NCBI RefSeq assembly: GCF_014646015.1
Contig: NZ_BMMQ01000008.1
Coordinates: 1-64,000 of the forward strand
Direction of reading: 5' to 3'
DNA from: Microbacterium nanhaiense
GTDB lineage: Bacteria > Actinomycetota > Actinomycetes > Actinomycetales > Microbacteriaceae
DNA length: 64,000 nucleotides
Each line of letters starts with the position of its first letter. Within the stretch, counting starts at the first letter, position 1. The notes below the pieces were generated by a model, which was given only the letters and a program-made list of their open reading frames with translations, did no database searches and had not been told where the DNA came from. Positions 25,600 through 33,525 of the stretch are shown in pieces. The position numbers were made by a program, and so were the translations under genes.

Positions 25600-26523
25600 G
25601 TGTTAGGAATCTCCACCGGATTCGCGGTCGTCGGCGTCGCAATCATCACCGGTTATGTGATTGGTCGCATCGATCTCCTCGGCGAGGCAGGCGGCCACGT
25701 TCTGGGCCGCTTGTCATTCTTCGTTCTGAGCCCGTTCCTCATGTTCACGGTACTCAGCGATGCAGACATCGGCATGCTGTTTTCATCGTTGCTTCCGGTC
25801 TCCGCCGCAGCCGCTGTGTCGATTGCGGTCGTCTACCTTCTGATCTCGAAGCTCGCCTGGCGTCGCCTGTGGGGCGATGTCGTAGTGGGCTCGCTGTCGT
25901 CGATGTACGCGAACGCGAACAACATCGGCATCCCGATCGCTACCTACCTCCTCGGCAACGCCGTATTCTCGGCACCGATCATCCTCATGCAGCAACTCGT
26001 GTTCACACCGCTCGCGCTCACCGCACTCGATGCAATCACGAGCGGCGAGAAGCACTGGTGGAAGGCTGTCGGCAGAGTCTTCCACAATCCCCTCGTGATC
26101 GGTTCGACAAGCGGGCTCGTCATGGCGCTGCTCGACGTCGATCTCCCCCGCATTATTCACGATCCGGTGCAGCTCATCGCAAACGCGGCGGTGCCGGTGA
26201 TTCTCATTTCCTTCGGTATGTCGCTGCGCGGCCAGCGCGTATTGACGACGCCCGGAACGCGCCGCGACGCTCTCCTCGCAACGGTCCTGAAGGTTGTCGC
26301 GATGCCGGTCGTCGCGTACCTGCTCGGACGATTCGCATTCCACCTCAACGATGCTTCGCTTCACGCTGTTGTCGTTCTCGCGGCGTTGCCCTCGGGTCAG
26401 AACGTCTTCAATTATGCGCAGCGTTATGACGTTGGCCTGGTCTTGGCGCGTGACGCCGTTTTTCTCACGACAGTTGCTTGTATGCCAGTGATCGTTTTGA
26501 TCACGGTCATCCTTGGCTCGTAG
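25600..26523 (+). CDS. AEC-family transporter, probable tartrate carrier
   Basis: 307-residue membrane protein of the auxin efflux carrier/malonate transporter family with about ten helices in two inverted halves. Family motifs are visible around the crossing (SSMYANANNIGIPIATYLLGN; ALPSGQNVFNYAQRYD). The GTG start lies 13 bp after the tarD stop with GAGG upstream. Being third in the tartrate operon makes it the likely importer of the dicarboxylate; the direction and substrate are inferred. Confidence 0.85.
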   Translation: MLGISTGFAVVGVAIITGYVIGRIDLLGEAGGHVLGRLSFFVLSPFLMFTVLSDADIGMLFSSLLPVSAAAAVSIAVVYLLISKLAWRRLWGDVVVGSLSSMYANANNIGIPIATYLLGNAVFSAPIILMQQLVFTPLALTALDAITSGEKHWWKAVGRVFHNPLVIGSTSGLVMALLDVDLPRIIHDPVQLIANAAVPVILISFGMSLRGQRVLTTPGTRRDALLATVLKVVAMPVVAYLLGRFAFHLNDASLHAVVVLAALPSGQNVFNYAQRYDVGLVLARDAVFLTTVACMPVIVLITVILGS

Positions 26524-26573
26524 AGCACGTCACTTACGTCATGGCGCGGCGCAATGGGGGCGCGCCCCGGCCG

Positions 26574-26861
26574 CTACCCCGCCAGAACCCCGCTCCGCTC
26601 CGGGTGCTCCGCGAACCAGTCGGCGACGTACCAGCACACCGGGAGGGCTTTCTTCCCCTCGGCCTCGATCGCGTCGATCGCGCGTTCCGTCACGACGGCG
26701 GCGTATCCGTGGCCGCGCTTGGCCGGGTTCGTGAACGCTCGAGTGAGGGCGACGACGTCGCCGTTGAGGCGATACTCGAGCACGCTCACCAGCTCGCCGT
26801 CCAACCGCAGCTCGTAGCGCGAGTGGTCGGGTGCGTCGGTGAAGGCGAAGTTGTTACTCAC
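26574..26861 (-). CDS. GNAT acetyltransferase, YjdJ type
   Basis: 95-residue short GNAT-fold protein. It has paired strands YELRLDGELVSVLEYRLNGDVVALTRAFTNPAKRGHGYAAVVTERAIDAIEAEGKKALPVCWYVADWFAEHPE, in which RGHGYA is the acetyl-CoA pyrophosphate loop and the CWYVADWFAEHP tail marks the YjdJ-like group. The start is GTG at 26861 after GGAAC; the frame extends upstream but leaves the conserved region. The substrate is unknown. It is convergent with the AEC carrier. Confidence 0.82.
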   Translation of the reverse strand: MSNNFAFTDAPDHSRYELRLDGELVSVLEYRLNGDVVALTRAFTNPAKRGHGYAAVVTERAIDAIEAEGKKALPVCWYVADWFAEHPERSGVLAG

Positions 26862-27108
26862 TGTTCCATTGTGCGTCACACTCTTTGACACATTGCGAGA
26901 CGCTAGGCAACAATTGCTCACATGACGACATATTCGCTGATTCTGTCCGCCCGGGAGGCGAACGGAGCGACCGGTGCGATGATGCCCGGTCTCGTCAGCA
27001 TGTGTCGAATGTGCCGCTGACGACCGCGAACCTCCCTCAACCTTTATTTGCGCGATACTCTCGCTACGTGAGTAGCAGGCAGAGCGCGCCCGTCGAAACG
27101 GCCACATT

Positions 27109-27738
27109 GTGAACGACCAGTCCACCCCTGTACTCCCCGCCGGCACCTCACCCCGCGGATTCGCCCTCTACGTCGGCCTCGACGAGGCCTCCGCGGCGGC
27201 CGATGGCGTCAGCCTCAACATCATCGTCGAAGCCCTGCGCCGCACGATCGCGGAGCTGTCGCCACGCGCCGAAACGTACGCCACCGTCGCCCTGGCCCCG
27301 CAGTCGGCCGGCGGTCGCGACATCGATGTCGTGCGTCTCGCGCTGAAGGAACCGGGCGCCGTCGCGCGCGCGAAGCAGTCGTCGCCGAACCGCGACACGA
27401 ACATCGGCGTCACCGTCGACATCTCGCGCAAGCGCGTCGAGATCGATGGCGAGAACGCAGCGCTGACCTATAAGGAGTTCGAGCTCCTGCAGTACCTCGT
27501 CCTGCGAGAGGGCCGCACCATCGAGCGCACCGAGCTCGTCGACGCGCTCTGGCAGGCCGGCGACGACGGCGCGCCCGGCGAGCGCACCATCGACGTACAC
27601 GTGCGCCGGCTGCGCTCGAAGCTCGCCCGCTACGAAGACATCGTCCGCACGGTGCGCGGTATCGGCTACCGCTTCGACCGCCACGCTGATGTCACCATCC
27701 GATACGGCGCCGGTGCCCCCTCGCCCGACCGCTTCTAG
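27109..27738 (+). CDS. Winged-helix DNA-binding protein without receiver domain
   Basis: 209-residue protein whose C-terminal half (residues ~100-195) is an OmpR/PhoB winged helix: LTYKEFELLQYLVLREGRTIERTELVDALW, then RTIDVHVRRLRSKLARYEDIVRTVRGIGYRF. The N-terminal half is not a phosphoacceptor receiver: no Asp/Lys set is seen. It is instead an alpha-beta domain starting RGFALYVGLDEA, seen in a family found in Microbacteriaceae. No kinase gene is nearby, so its signal is unlikely to be aspartyl phosphorylation. The start is a GTG; the 247-bp upstream gap could hold its promoter. Confidence 0.85.
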   Translation: MNDQSTPVLPAGTSPRGFALYVGLDEASAAADGVSLNIIVEALRRTIAELSPRAETYATVALAPQSAGGRDIDVVRLALKEPGAVARAKQSSPNRDTNIGVTVDISRKRVEIDGENAALTYKEFELLQYLVLREGRTIERTELVDALWQAGDDGAPGERTIDVHVRRLRSKLARYEDIVRTVRGIGYRFDRHADVTIRYGAGAPSPDRF

Positions 27739-27794
27739 CGTCCGCCGCCGGGCACTCACCTCGTTTGTCGGTGCTTCGCCGTACCGTTTTCGGT

Positions 27795-28718
27795 ATGGAT
27801 CCGTTGCAGACCACGTACCGCCCGCGAAGGCCGCTCGACCTCCGCGCGACGGTCGGCGCCCTGCAGCGCGGCCCCGGAGATCCGACGCAGCGCCACTCGG
27901 GCGGTGTCATCTGGCGCGCGGTGCGCACTCCCTCGGGCGTCGCGACGCTCGCCCTCGCCCCGCAGGGCGACGGATCCGTCCGGGCGGCCGCGTGGGGCCC
28001 CGGACGCGGGTGGGTCATCGCACAGGTGCCCGCCCTCTGCGGCGGACTCGACTCCGATGAGGGTTTCGACACCTCATTGCACCCCCTCGTCCGCGATGCG
28101 TTCGCGCGGCACCGCGGCCTCCGACTGGCGCGCACCGACCTGCCCTTCGACTCCTTCGCGCAGGCGGTGATCGAACAGAAGGTCACGGTCCGCCAGGCAT
28201 TCCGCGTCTGGCGGCGCGTCGTGACCTGGCACGGCGAACGGGCCCCCGGCCCCGTGGCGATGTTCGCCCCGCCACCTCCGTCGATCTGGCGCACCATCCC
28301 CTCCTGGTCGTGGCACCGGGCGGGGCTCGAACCCCCGCAGGCGAAGACGCTCGTGATGGCCGCGGCGCGCGCGGACGCGGTCGAGAGGGCGGTGCGCCGC
28401 GGAACCAGCGCTGGAGAGCAGGGTGCGACGTCACCGGATCCGCTCCTCTCCTTCCCCGGGGTGGGCCCGTGGACCGCAGCGGAGGCGAGGATCCGCTCCC
28501 TCGGCGATCCGGATGCGGTGAGCGTCGGCGACTTCCACCTGGCGCATCACGTGGGCTACGCCCTCGTGGGCTCACGCGTCGACGACGACGGCATGCTCGA
28601 GCTGCTCGAGCCATGGCGCGGGCACCGGCAGAGGGTGATCCGGCTGATCATGGCGGCCGGCGTTCGCGAACCCCGTCGCGCCCCGCGCCTGCACGAGGAG
28701 GACCACACGGCGCGCTGA
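27795..28718 (+). CDS. AlkA-like DNA-3-methyladenine glycosylase
   Basis: 307-residue base-excision glycosylase of the HhH-GPD superfamily, which removes alkylated purines. Visible features: FDSFAQAVIEQKVTVRQAFRVW, the helix-hairpin-helix FPGVGPWTAAEA and the catalytic-loop aspartate in SVGDFHLAHHVG, with a C-terminal helix carrying PWRGHRQRVIRLI. The ATG at 27795 is preferred to an open stretch beginning at 27765. No iron-sulfur cysteines are present, as expected for the AlkA branch. It lies 56 bp after the winged-helix gene. Confidence 0.87.
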   Translation: MDPLQTTYRPRRPLDLRATVGALQRGPGDPTQRHSGGVIWRAVRTPSGVATLALAPQGDGSVRAAAWGPGRGWVIAQVPALCGGLDSDEGFDTSLHPLVRDAFARHRGLRLARTDLPFDSFAQAVIEQKVTVRQAFRVWRRVVTWHGERAPGPVAMFAPPPPSIWRTIPSWSWHRAGLEPPQAKTLVMAAARADAVERAVRRGTSAGEQGATSPDPLLSFPGVGPWTAAEARIRSLGDPDAVSVGDFHLAHHVGYALVGSRVDDDGMLELLEPWRGHRQRVIRLIMAAGVREPRRAPRLHEEDHTAR

Positions 28719-28773
28719 CGGCGCGACGATCGCGACGACGCCCGAAACGCCCGCACGGGGCAGAATGGTTCGC

Positions 28774-28971
28774 ATGTCCGCACTGAAGAAGTGGCTCATC
28801 GCCGCCGGCATCTTCGCCCTGAGCGTGCTGGTCGGGTCGATCCTCGGCAGCCCGTGGCTCGGAGTCACCCTCGGCGTGCTCGTCGGAATCGGCGCCGTCA
28901 TCGCGATGTCGTCGAAGGCCGGCGGCAACCAAGGCATCTACGACCGAGACGACGACGGCGCCGAGCTGTAG
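28774..28971 (+). CDS. Small membrane protein, 65 residues
   Basis: Short protein with two hydrophobic segments (WLIAAGIFALSVLVGSILG and [19 protein letters not shown]) and an acidic soluble tail (YDRDDDGAEL). Two in-frame ATGs exist (28765 and 28774); GGGGCAG lies upstream and spacing favours 28774. No family is recognised. It stands alone between the glycosylase and tRNA-Val. Confidence 0.65.
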   Translation: MSALKKWLIAAGIFALSVLVGSILGSPWLGVTLGVLVGIGAVIAMSSKAGGNQGIYDRDDDGAEL

Positions 28972-29026
28972 CTCCCAGGTTCCGCCCAGTGAGGGCGCCG
29001 ATATGCTTAACAGGCCTTACACACAG

Positions 29027-29098
29027 GCGCGATTGGCGCAGCGGTAGCGCACTTCCCTGACACGGAAGGGGTCACTGGTTCGATCCCAGTATCGCGCA
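29027..29098 (+). tRNA. tRNA-Val(GAC)
   Basis: 72-nt cloverleaf: acceptor GCGCGAT pairing with ATCGCGC plus discriminator A, anticodon stem CTTCC/GGAAG with loop CTGACAC (anticodon GAC), and T arm ACTGG-TTCGATC-CCAGT. CCA is not encoded. Confidence 0.95.
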
Positions 29099-29103
29099 CA
29101 CTC

Positions 29104-29133
29104 AAGACCCCCGGTTCTCCGGGGGTCTTCTTC
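29104..29133 (+). terminator. Intrinsic terminator after tRNA-Val
   Basis: 11-bp stem AAGACCCCCGG / CCGGGGGTCTT with a TTCT loop, followed by CTTCG. It begins six bases after the tRNA. Confidence 0.9.
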
Positions 29134-29264
29134 GTTGCGGCGGGCCGCGATCATAGGAGTCGCGCGGTCCGCGCGGAAGCCCCTCGCCGGATCCGGCCGC
29201 CTCCCCGACGCTTGATGCTCATAAGTACGTGTACGCATGAGCATCATCTGGCGACGCTGGAGAG

Positions 29265-29579
29265 ATGGAAAAGCGCGGCCGGTTGAATCGCCAACTGGGC
29301 GAGAACCTCCGCGCGATCCGTCTCGCTCGCGGCTACACCCAGGAGGCATGGGCCATACACCTGGGCTACGACAGAACGTACGTCGCGTCGGTCGAGCGCG
29401 GCGAACGGAACCTCACACTCGACACCCTGACGGCGCTCGCCGAACAGATCGAGGTGGATCCACTCGAGCTCCTGGAGAGCCGCGGCACGACGGAGGCCGC
29501 CGAGCCGCCGGCCGTGCGACGACCATCGAGGCGTCGCGCCGACACGCCGGAGCCGTCCCCGCGACCGCAGCGCGCCTGA
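29265..29579 (+). CDS. XRE-family helix-turn-helix protein
   Basis: 104-residue DNA-binding protein. Residues ~8-66 form the Cro/C1-type five-helix domain (LGENLRAIRLARGYTQEAWAIHLGYDRTYVASVERGERNLTLDTLTALAEQIEVDP). The last 30 residues are a proline/arginine-rich disordered tail. The ATG at 29265 follows GGAGAG closely. It sits alone between two tRNA genes. The target is unknown; solitary proteins of this shape occur as regulators of restriction systems or phages, but nothing of that kind is adjacent. Confidence 0.85.
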   Translation: MEKRGRLNRQLGENLRAIRLARGYTQEAWAIHLGYDRTYVASVERGERNLTLDTLTALAEQIEVDPLELLESRGTTEAAEPPAVRRPSRRRADTPEPSPRPQRA

Positions 29580-29679
29580 TGCGCCGTGCGGCGCACCCCT
29601 CCGGCGCATAGTATGATGAGACTATCGACGCGCGATCACACCGATTCGCGCTTCGGTACGCGCCTCACGCGAGGTGCAC

Positions 29680-29755
29680 GCGGATGTAGCGCAGTTGGTA
29701 GCGCATAACCTTGCCAAGGTTAGGGTCGCGAGTTCGAGTCTCGTCATCCGCTCCA
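29680..29755 (+). tRNA. tRNA-Gly(GCC)
   Basis: Acceptor GCGGATG/CATCCGC, discriminator T as usual for tRNA-Gly, anticodon loop TTGCCAA (GCC) in stem TAACC/GGTTA, T arm GAGTTCGAGTCTC. CCA is encoded at 29753-29755, unlike the nearby tRNA-Val. Confidence 0.95.
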
Positions 29756-29757
29756 TG

Positions 29758-29783
29758 AAACCCCCGGTTCGCCGGGGGTTTTT
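29758..29783 (+). terminator. Intrinsic terminator after tRNA-Gly
   Basis: Stem AAACCCCCGG/CCGGGGGTTT with a TTCG tetraloop, ending in TTTTT. Confidence 0.93.
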
Positions 29784-29843
29784 CCGTTTCCCGACACCGC
29801 ACGCCCCCTGCCGCGGATCTCGCGCTCGCCCGAATGATGACTT

Positions 29844-30660
29844 ATGAGTATCGTGATTGGCATACCGATAGATGAGTCGACGACGGGCTCGCTCGACATG
29901 CAGAGCGGATCTCACGTGCCCGACGACAGACAAGCACTCGAGAGTCGACTCAACACGCTCTACGCGATCCTTCGACAGCTGGAAGAGCTGAACGAGCAGC
30001 GCGACGCGGTGTACGCGCGCTACCGCCACCTGTACCGGCCTCTCGCGGAGCCGTGGGGCAAGTGCATGTGGTGGCTCTGGTTCTTCCTGCTCGGCACGGG
30101 CACCTTCGTTGTGCTGTCGATGTCCCTCCGCGTCCTCCCCGAGCTGGAAAGCACCTCGGCGCTGGTGACGTTCACCGTGACCGCCATGCTCCTTCCTCCC
30201 ATCGTCGCCATCGTGGGCGCGACCATCGTCAAGCGGCACTACAACACGCGGCGGCTCCCGGTGAAGAACGACGAGATCACGCGCGAGAACCGCGCGACCC
30301 GGGAGCGGATCGAGGAAATGGCCGCCCCTGACGTCACGGCGATCGACCGGAAGATCGGCGAGGTCAGCGACGCCTACAACACCTTCGGCTACGTCGGGTT
30401 CTTCCCCCGAGCGCTACCTCAACAGCGCCGACGTCGGCCGCTGCTGGAACTTCGTGCGCGACCATCGCGCCTTCAGCGTGCAGCAGGCGATCGATCTCCT
30501 CGAGGAGGAGCTGCACCGCGCGCGCATGGAGAACTTCCAGGCCGCTCAGCTCGCCGAGAACGAGCGCACGAGGCGGATGGTACAGGTCGGAAACCTCATC
30601 AACGCCATCGGACATTTCCAGACCCATCAAGATCTGCGGGACATCCACGACCGGATGTGA
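29844..30660 (+). pseudogene. Frameshifted coiled-coil membrane protein gene
   Basis: Unrecognised gene whose frame breaks near 30404-30410. Before the break it codes for an N-terminal coiled coil (SRLNTLYAILRQLEELNEQRDAVYARYRHL), two membrane helices (WWLWFFLLGTGTFVVLSMSL; VTFTVTAMLLPPIVAIVGATI) and a charged linker ending YVGFFP. In the +1 frame the product continues ERYLNSADVGRCWNFVRDH and a second coiled coil to a stop at 30660. Together they give about 271 residues. The break lies in a run of five C (TTCCCCCGAG), where four would restore the frame. Unshifted, the frame runs on into the lipoprotein gene downstream. Possible causes are a true mutation, +1 frameshifting on CCC-C, or a homopolymer error. 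Confidence 0.75.
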
Positions 30661-30749
30661 TCCGCGCCGCTCCTCCCGGTGGCCCCCGCGCCACCGGGGA
30701 CGCGACGTTTGTCGCGCCATCCCTCGCTCGCCTGCACGTGAAGGACCCC

Positions 30750-31658
30750 ATGCGAACTCCGCTCATCCGTTCCGCTACCGCCGCCGCGCTGATCCTCGCG
30801 ACGACCATCGGGCTCGCCGCGTGCAGCGCCGATGAGGATCCGGCGCCCAACGATGCCGCCGAGACCGCGGCGCCCGAAGGGGCGGCGCTCGAGAGCGAGG
30901 AGGCGGAGGCCTCCGTGCCCGCCAGCGCGTACGACTTCGGAAACCTGCTCGTCATGGATCCGGAGTGCGCCCCCATCTGGAACGGCGGCCCCGGCAACGA
31001 TGTCCGCGTGGCGTTGTCCGACGAGGTCGAGCAGCTCGTCCCCGAGGGACACGACATCGTCGTCGATTCCTACGATTTGCATGCCCGCGTCTTCGCGACC
31101 GGCGTGTGCGCGCTCGATGTCACGGTGAACTACGACCCGGAGGGCCCCGGACCTCAGGGCTTCACCGCCGGCACAAAGGAACTCCACCCCGAGGCCGAGT
31201 TCGCGATCATCGACGACCGCACGGACGAGGAGCGCATTTGGGACGCTCTCGGGCTCGTGTCAGGTGGCGGCCCGTCGAGCGACGTCACCCCGCCGCAGTT
31301 CGTCGATGATTTCCCCTCGGACGACGACCTGACGCTCGACACGAAGTACACGACCGCCGACTACACCAAGCTGACCTTCGTGAAGGACTGCATGTCGCAG
31401 GACCGTGGCATCGCGTCCTTCGACTTCGGCGACGACTGGCAGTGCATCAACGACGGTAACTCCGAGGGCGGCCCGGGCAGGCGCGACGCCCCTCCGCTAC
31501 CCGACAACTGCATGAACTCGTACTGGTCGATCGCGAGCTTCCAGGCGCTCGTCGCCGGCGACGGATCGATCTCCATCCCCTCGGCCAGCGTGCGCGCCGC
31601 GGTGAGCGTCGCGGGCAAGTGGGTGCTGGATCCGGAATACGACGAGCACGGAAACTAG
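30750..31658 (+). CDS. Secreted lipoprotein of unknown function
   Basis: 302-residue lipoprotein. The signal peptide starts MRTPLIRSATAAALILATT and ends in the lipobox GLAAC (cysteine at residue 26), followed by an acidic Ala/Glu/Pro linker. The mature part is rich in Asp and Trp with several paired cysteines (PECAPIW, GVCALDV, KDCMSQ, WQCIND, DNCMNS), suggesting disulfides outside the cell. AAGGA precedes the ATG at 30750. The same frame is open far upstream because of the frameshift in the previous gene, but the lipobox fixes this start. It is followed after 7 bp by a membrane protein gene. Confidence 0.8.
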   Translation: MRTPLIRSATAAALILATTIGLAACSADEDPAPNDAAETAAPEGAALESEEAEASVPASAYDFGNLLVMDPECAPIWNGGPGNDVRVALSDEVEQLVPEGHDIVVDSYDLHARVFATGVCALDVTVNYDPEGPGPQGFTAGTKELHPEAEFAIIDDRTDEERIWDALGLVSGGGPSSDVTPPQFVDDFPSDDDLTLDTKYTTADYTKLTFVKDCMSQDRGIASFDFGDDWQCINDGNSEGGPGRRDAPPLPDNCMNSYWSIASFQALVAGDGSISIPSASVRAAVSVAGKWVLDPEYDEHGN

Positions 31659-31665
31659 GCCCGCG

Positions 31666-32781
31666 ATGCGCGACGTCCTGCGGCTCTCCCCCGCGCGCCT
31701 GCCGATCTTCGTCATCGCCGCGGCGGTCCTGGCGACGATCCTCGACGCGATCGGCTTCATCGTCGTGATGGCGGTCTCCGAGGAGAGCGCATCCGAACAG
31801 CTGGCCACCCCCGGCCCTGCGCTCGGCTTCATGAGCCGGGCACTCGGCCGCGTCGGTCCCAGTTTCACGATCGGCGTCGTCGCCTTCGTGGTCGCGTTCC
31901 TCATCGCTCGCCGGATCGACGATTCGCCCGGCCCGCGATGGGGCCGCGAGCAGCGGCGGACCTCCTCGCCCGCCGCGTTCATCGCCGGCGTGCTCGCCAT
32001 CATCGGCGGCGGCTACGCCGTTCTCTCGGTGAGCGTCAACGTACTGCCGTGGACGCAGGCGATCGCCGAATCCGATGCGCCGGGCCGGCCCGCCGAATGG
32101 GTCGTCTCGCTCATCATCGTCGGCCTGACCGTGCCCAGCTACATCCTCGCCGCCATCCCCCTCGTGCTGGGGTTGCTCGTCGTGCGCCGCGTGATGTGGG
32201 CGCGCTACGCGTTGCTGATCTTCTTCGTGCTGCTCGCGGCGGGCCTCATCGCCTGGACCATCGGCCCCGAGGCGAGCATCGCGAACACCGAGTGGCCCGA
32301 CCGCCGCCAAGCCTCCGAGCCGAGCGCGAGCGACGTCGTGAACGGCTTCATCGCCGTGCCCGTCGCCATCCTGAAGAACGACCTTCCGTTCTTCGCGACC
32401 GGCATGATCCTCGCCGGCGGCGCGCTCGTCTGGGCGACGCTCCGCGAACGCGGATCCGTGGGCTCGTTTCGCGAGTGCTGGCGTGCCCTCATCGCCATCG
32501 CGGTGCACGTGCCGTATCTCGCCGCGGTCGTGTTCCTCCAGATGTACGACATGATCCAGCCACAGGAGGAGATCGGAGAGATCTTGGGGCTCGCCGCATT
32601 CGGGCAGTCGATCGGCATCGTCGTCATGATGTTCGTCGCCCTCTGGGCGCTCGCGAAGGATGAGAATCGCTTCTGGGCGCGGCTGAACGCGTGGCTCGTC
32701 GACTGCGCACCACTCGTGATCTCCGGGCTCGGCCTCATCGCGAGCATCTTCCAGGCGGCCTCGCTCGCGCTCGCGGGCTGA
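31666..32781 (+). CDS. Polytopic membrane protein, unknown function
   Basis: 371-residue protein with about eight hydrophobic helices (for example FVIAAAVLATILDAIGFIVVM, FIAGVLAIIGGGYAVLSVSV, YILAAIPLVLGLLVV, ALLIFFVLLAAGLIAW). It has no signal peptide cleavage site and no transporter motif that I recognise. It starts 7 bp after the lipoprotein stop, so the two are likely co-transcribed and may form a membrane-lipoprotein pair. It ends 3 bp before the end of the convergent ABC ATPase gene. Confidence 0.75.
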   Translation: MRDVLRLSPARLPIFVIAAAVLATILDAIGFIVVMAVSEESASEQLATPGPALGFMSRALGRVGPSFTIGVVAFVVAFLIARRIDDSPGPRWGREQRRTSSPAAFIAGVLAIIGGGYAVLSVSVNVLPWTQAIAESDAPGRPAEWVVSLIIVGLTVPSYILAAIPLVLGLLVVRRVMWARYALLIFFVLLAAGLIAWTIGPEASIANTEWPDRRQASEPSASDVVNGFIAVPVAILKNDLPFFATGMILAGGALVWATLRERGSVGSFRECWRALIAIAVHVPYLAAVVFLQMYDMIQPQEEIGEILGLAAFGQSIGIVVMMFVALWALAKDENRFWARLNAWLVDCAPLVISGLGLIASIFQAASLALAG

Positions 32782-32784
32782 TCC

Positions 32785-33423
32785 TCACACGCCCAGATGC
32801 CGGAAGAGCGTCTCGCGCTCGACACCGGCGGGCTCCTCCGCGACGATCCGCCCCTCGCTCATCACCAGGATCCGATCCGCGAGCTCGCGCGCCTCGTCGA
32901 CGTCGTGCGTTACGAGGAGGATCGAGGGGCGGTAGCTCGCGTGCAGCTCGCGGAGCAGCGCATGCATCGACCGCCGCGTGAGGGCGTCGAGCGCACCGAA
33001 GGGCTCGTCGAGCAGCAGCAGCGGGGGCTCGCGCACGAGGGCGCGGGCGAGCGACACCCTCTGCGCCTCACCGCCCGAGAGCGTCAGCGGCCACGCGTCC
33101 GCGCGGGCCGAGAGGTGGACGGAGTCGAGGATCCGCTCCGCCCGCTCCCGCGGTTGCTGCTCCATGCCGAGGAGCACGTTGCGCCACACCGGCATCCACG
33201 GCAGCAGGCTCGCGTCCTGGAAACCGAAGCCGACCTCGCGCGGGGCGTCGATTCGACCCTCGACGCTCTCCAGCCCGCCGATGGCGCGCAGCAACGTCGA
33301 CTTGCCGCACCCGCTACGCCCCACGAGCGCGACGATCCCACCGGCAGCGATGTCGAGGTCGATCCCACGCAACACCTCGCGCCCGCCGTACCTCTTTCGC
33401 ACACCGCGCGCCCTGACCGTCAT
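32785..33423 (-). CDS. ABC transporter ATPase, probable thiamin-precursor importer
   Basis: 212-residue ATPase of the nitrate/sulfonate/thiamin-precursor group. Walker A VGRSGCGKST, Q-loop FGFQDASLLPWMPVWRN, signature LSGGEAQRVSLARAL and Walker B LLLLDEPFGALD are complete. The ATG at 33423 (MTVRARGVRKRYGG) has GGGGCGG upstream; a longer frame to 33501 is less likely. It is the last gene in the leftward thiM operon, 102 bp after the binding-protein gene, so it may also have its own promoter. The substrate is inferred from the TPP riboswitch at the operon head. Confidence 0.85.
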   Translation of the reverse strand: MTVRARGVRKRYGGREVLRGIDLDIAAGGIVALVGRSGCGKSTLLRAIGGLESVEGRIDAPREVGFGFQDASLLPWMPVWRNVLLGMEQQPRERAERILDSVHLSARADAWPLTLSGGEAQRVSLARALVREPPLLLLDEPFGALDALTRRSMHALLRELHASYRPSILLVTHDVDEARELADRILVMSEGRIVAEEPAGVERETLFRHLGV

Positions 33424-33525
33424 GCCGCCCCGATCCCCACGCGCGGACATGATCCCGAACTGCGGAACCACACGCGCGAATCCTCTGCACTTCGGGACCA
33501 ACCCCGCGGATCCGACACGTGCATG

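Noticed and set aside
26921..27019. 32-codon frame MTTYSLILSAREANG... in the 26.9-27.1 kb gap
   Set aside because: No ribosome site and no conservation evidence; it lies in the likely promoter region of the winged-helix gene.
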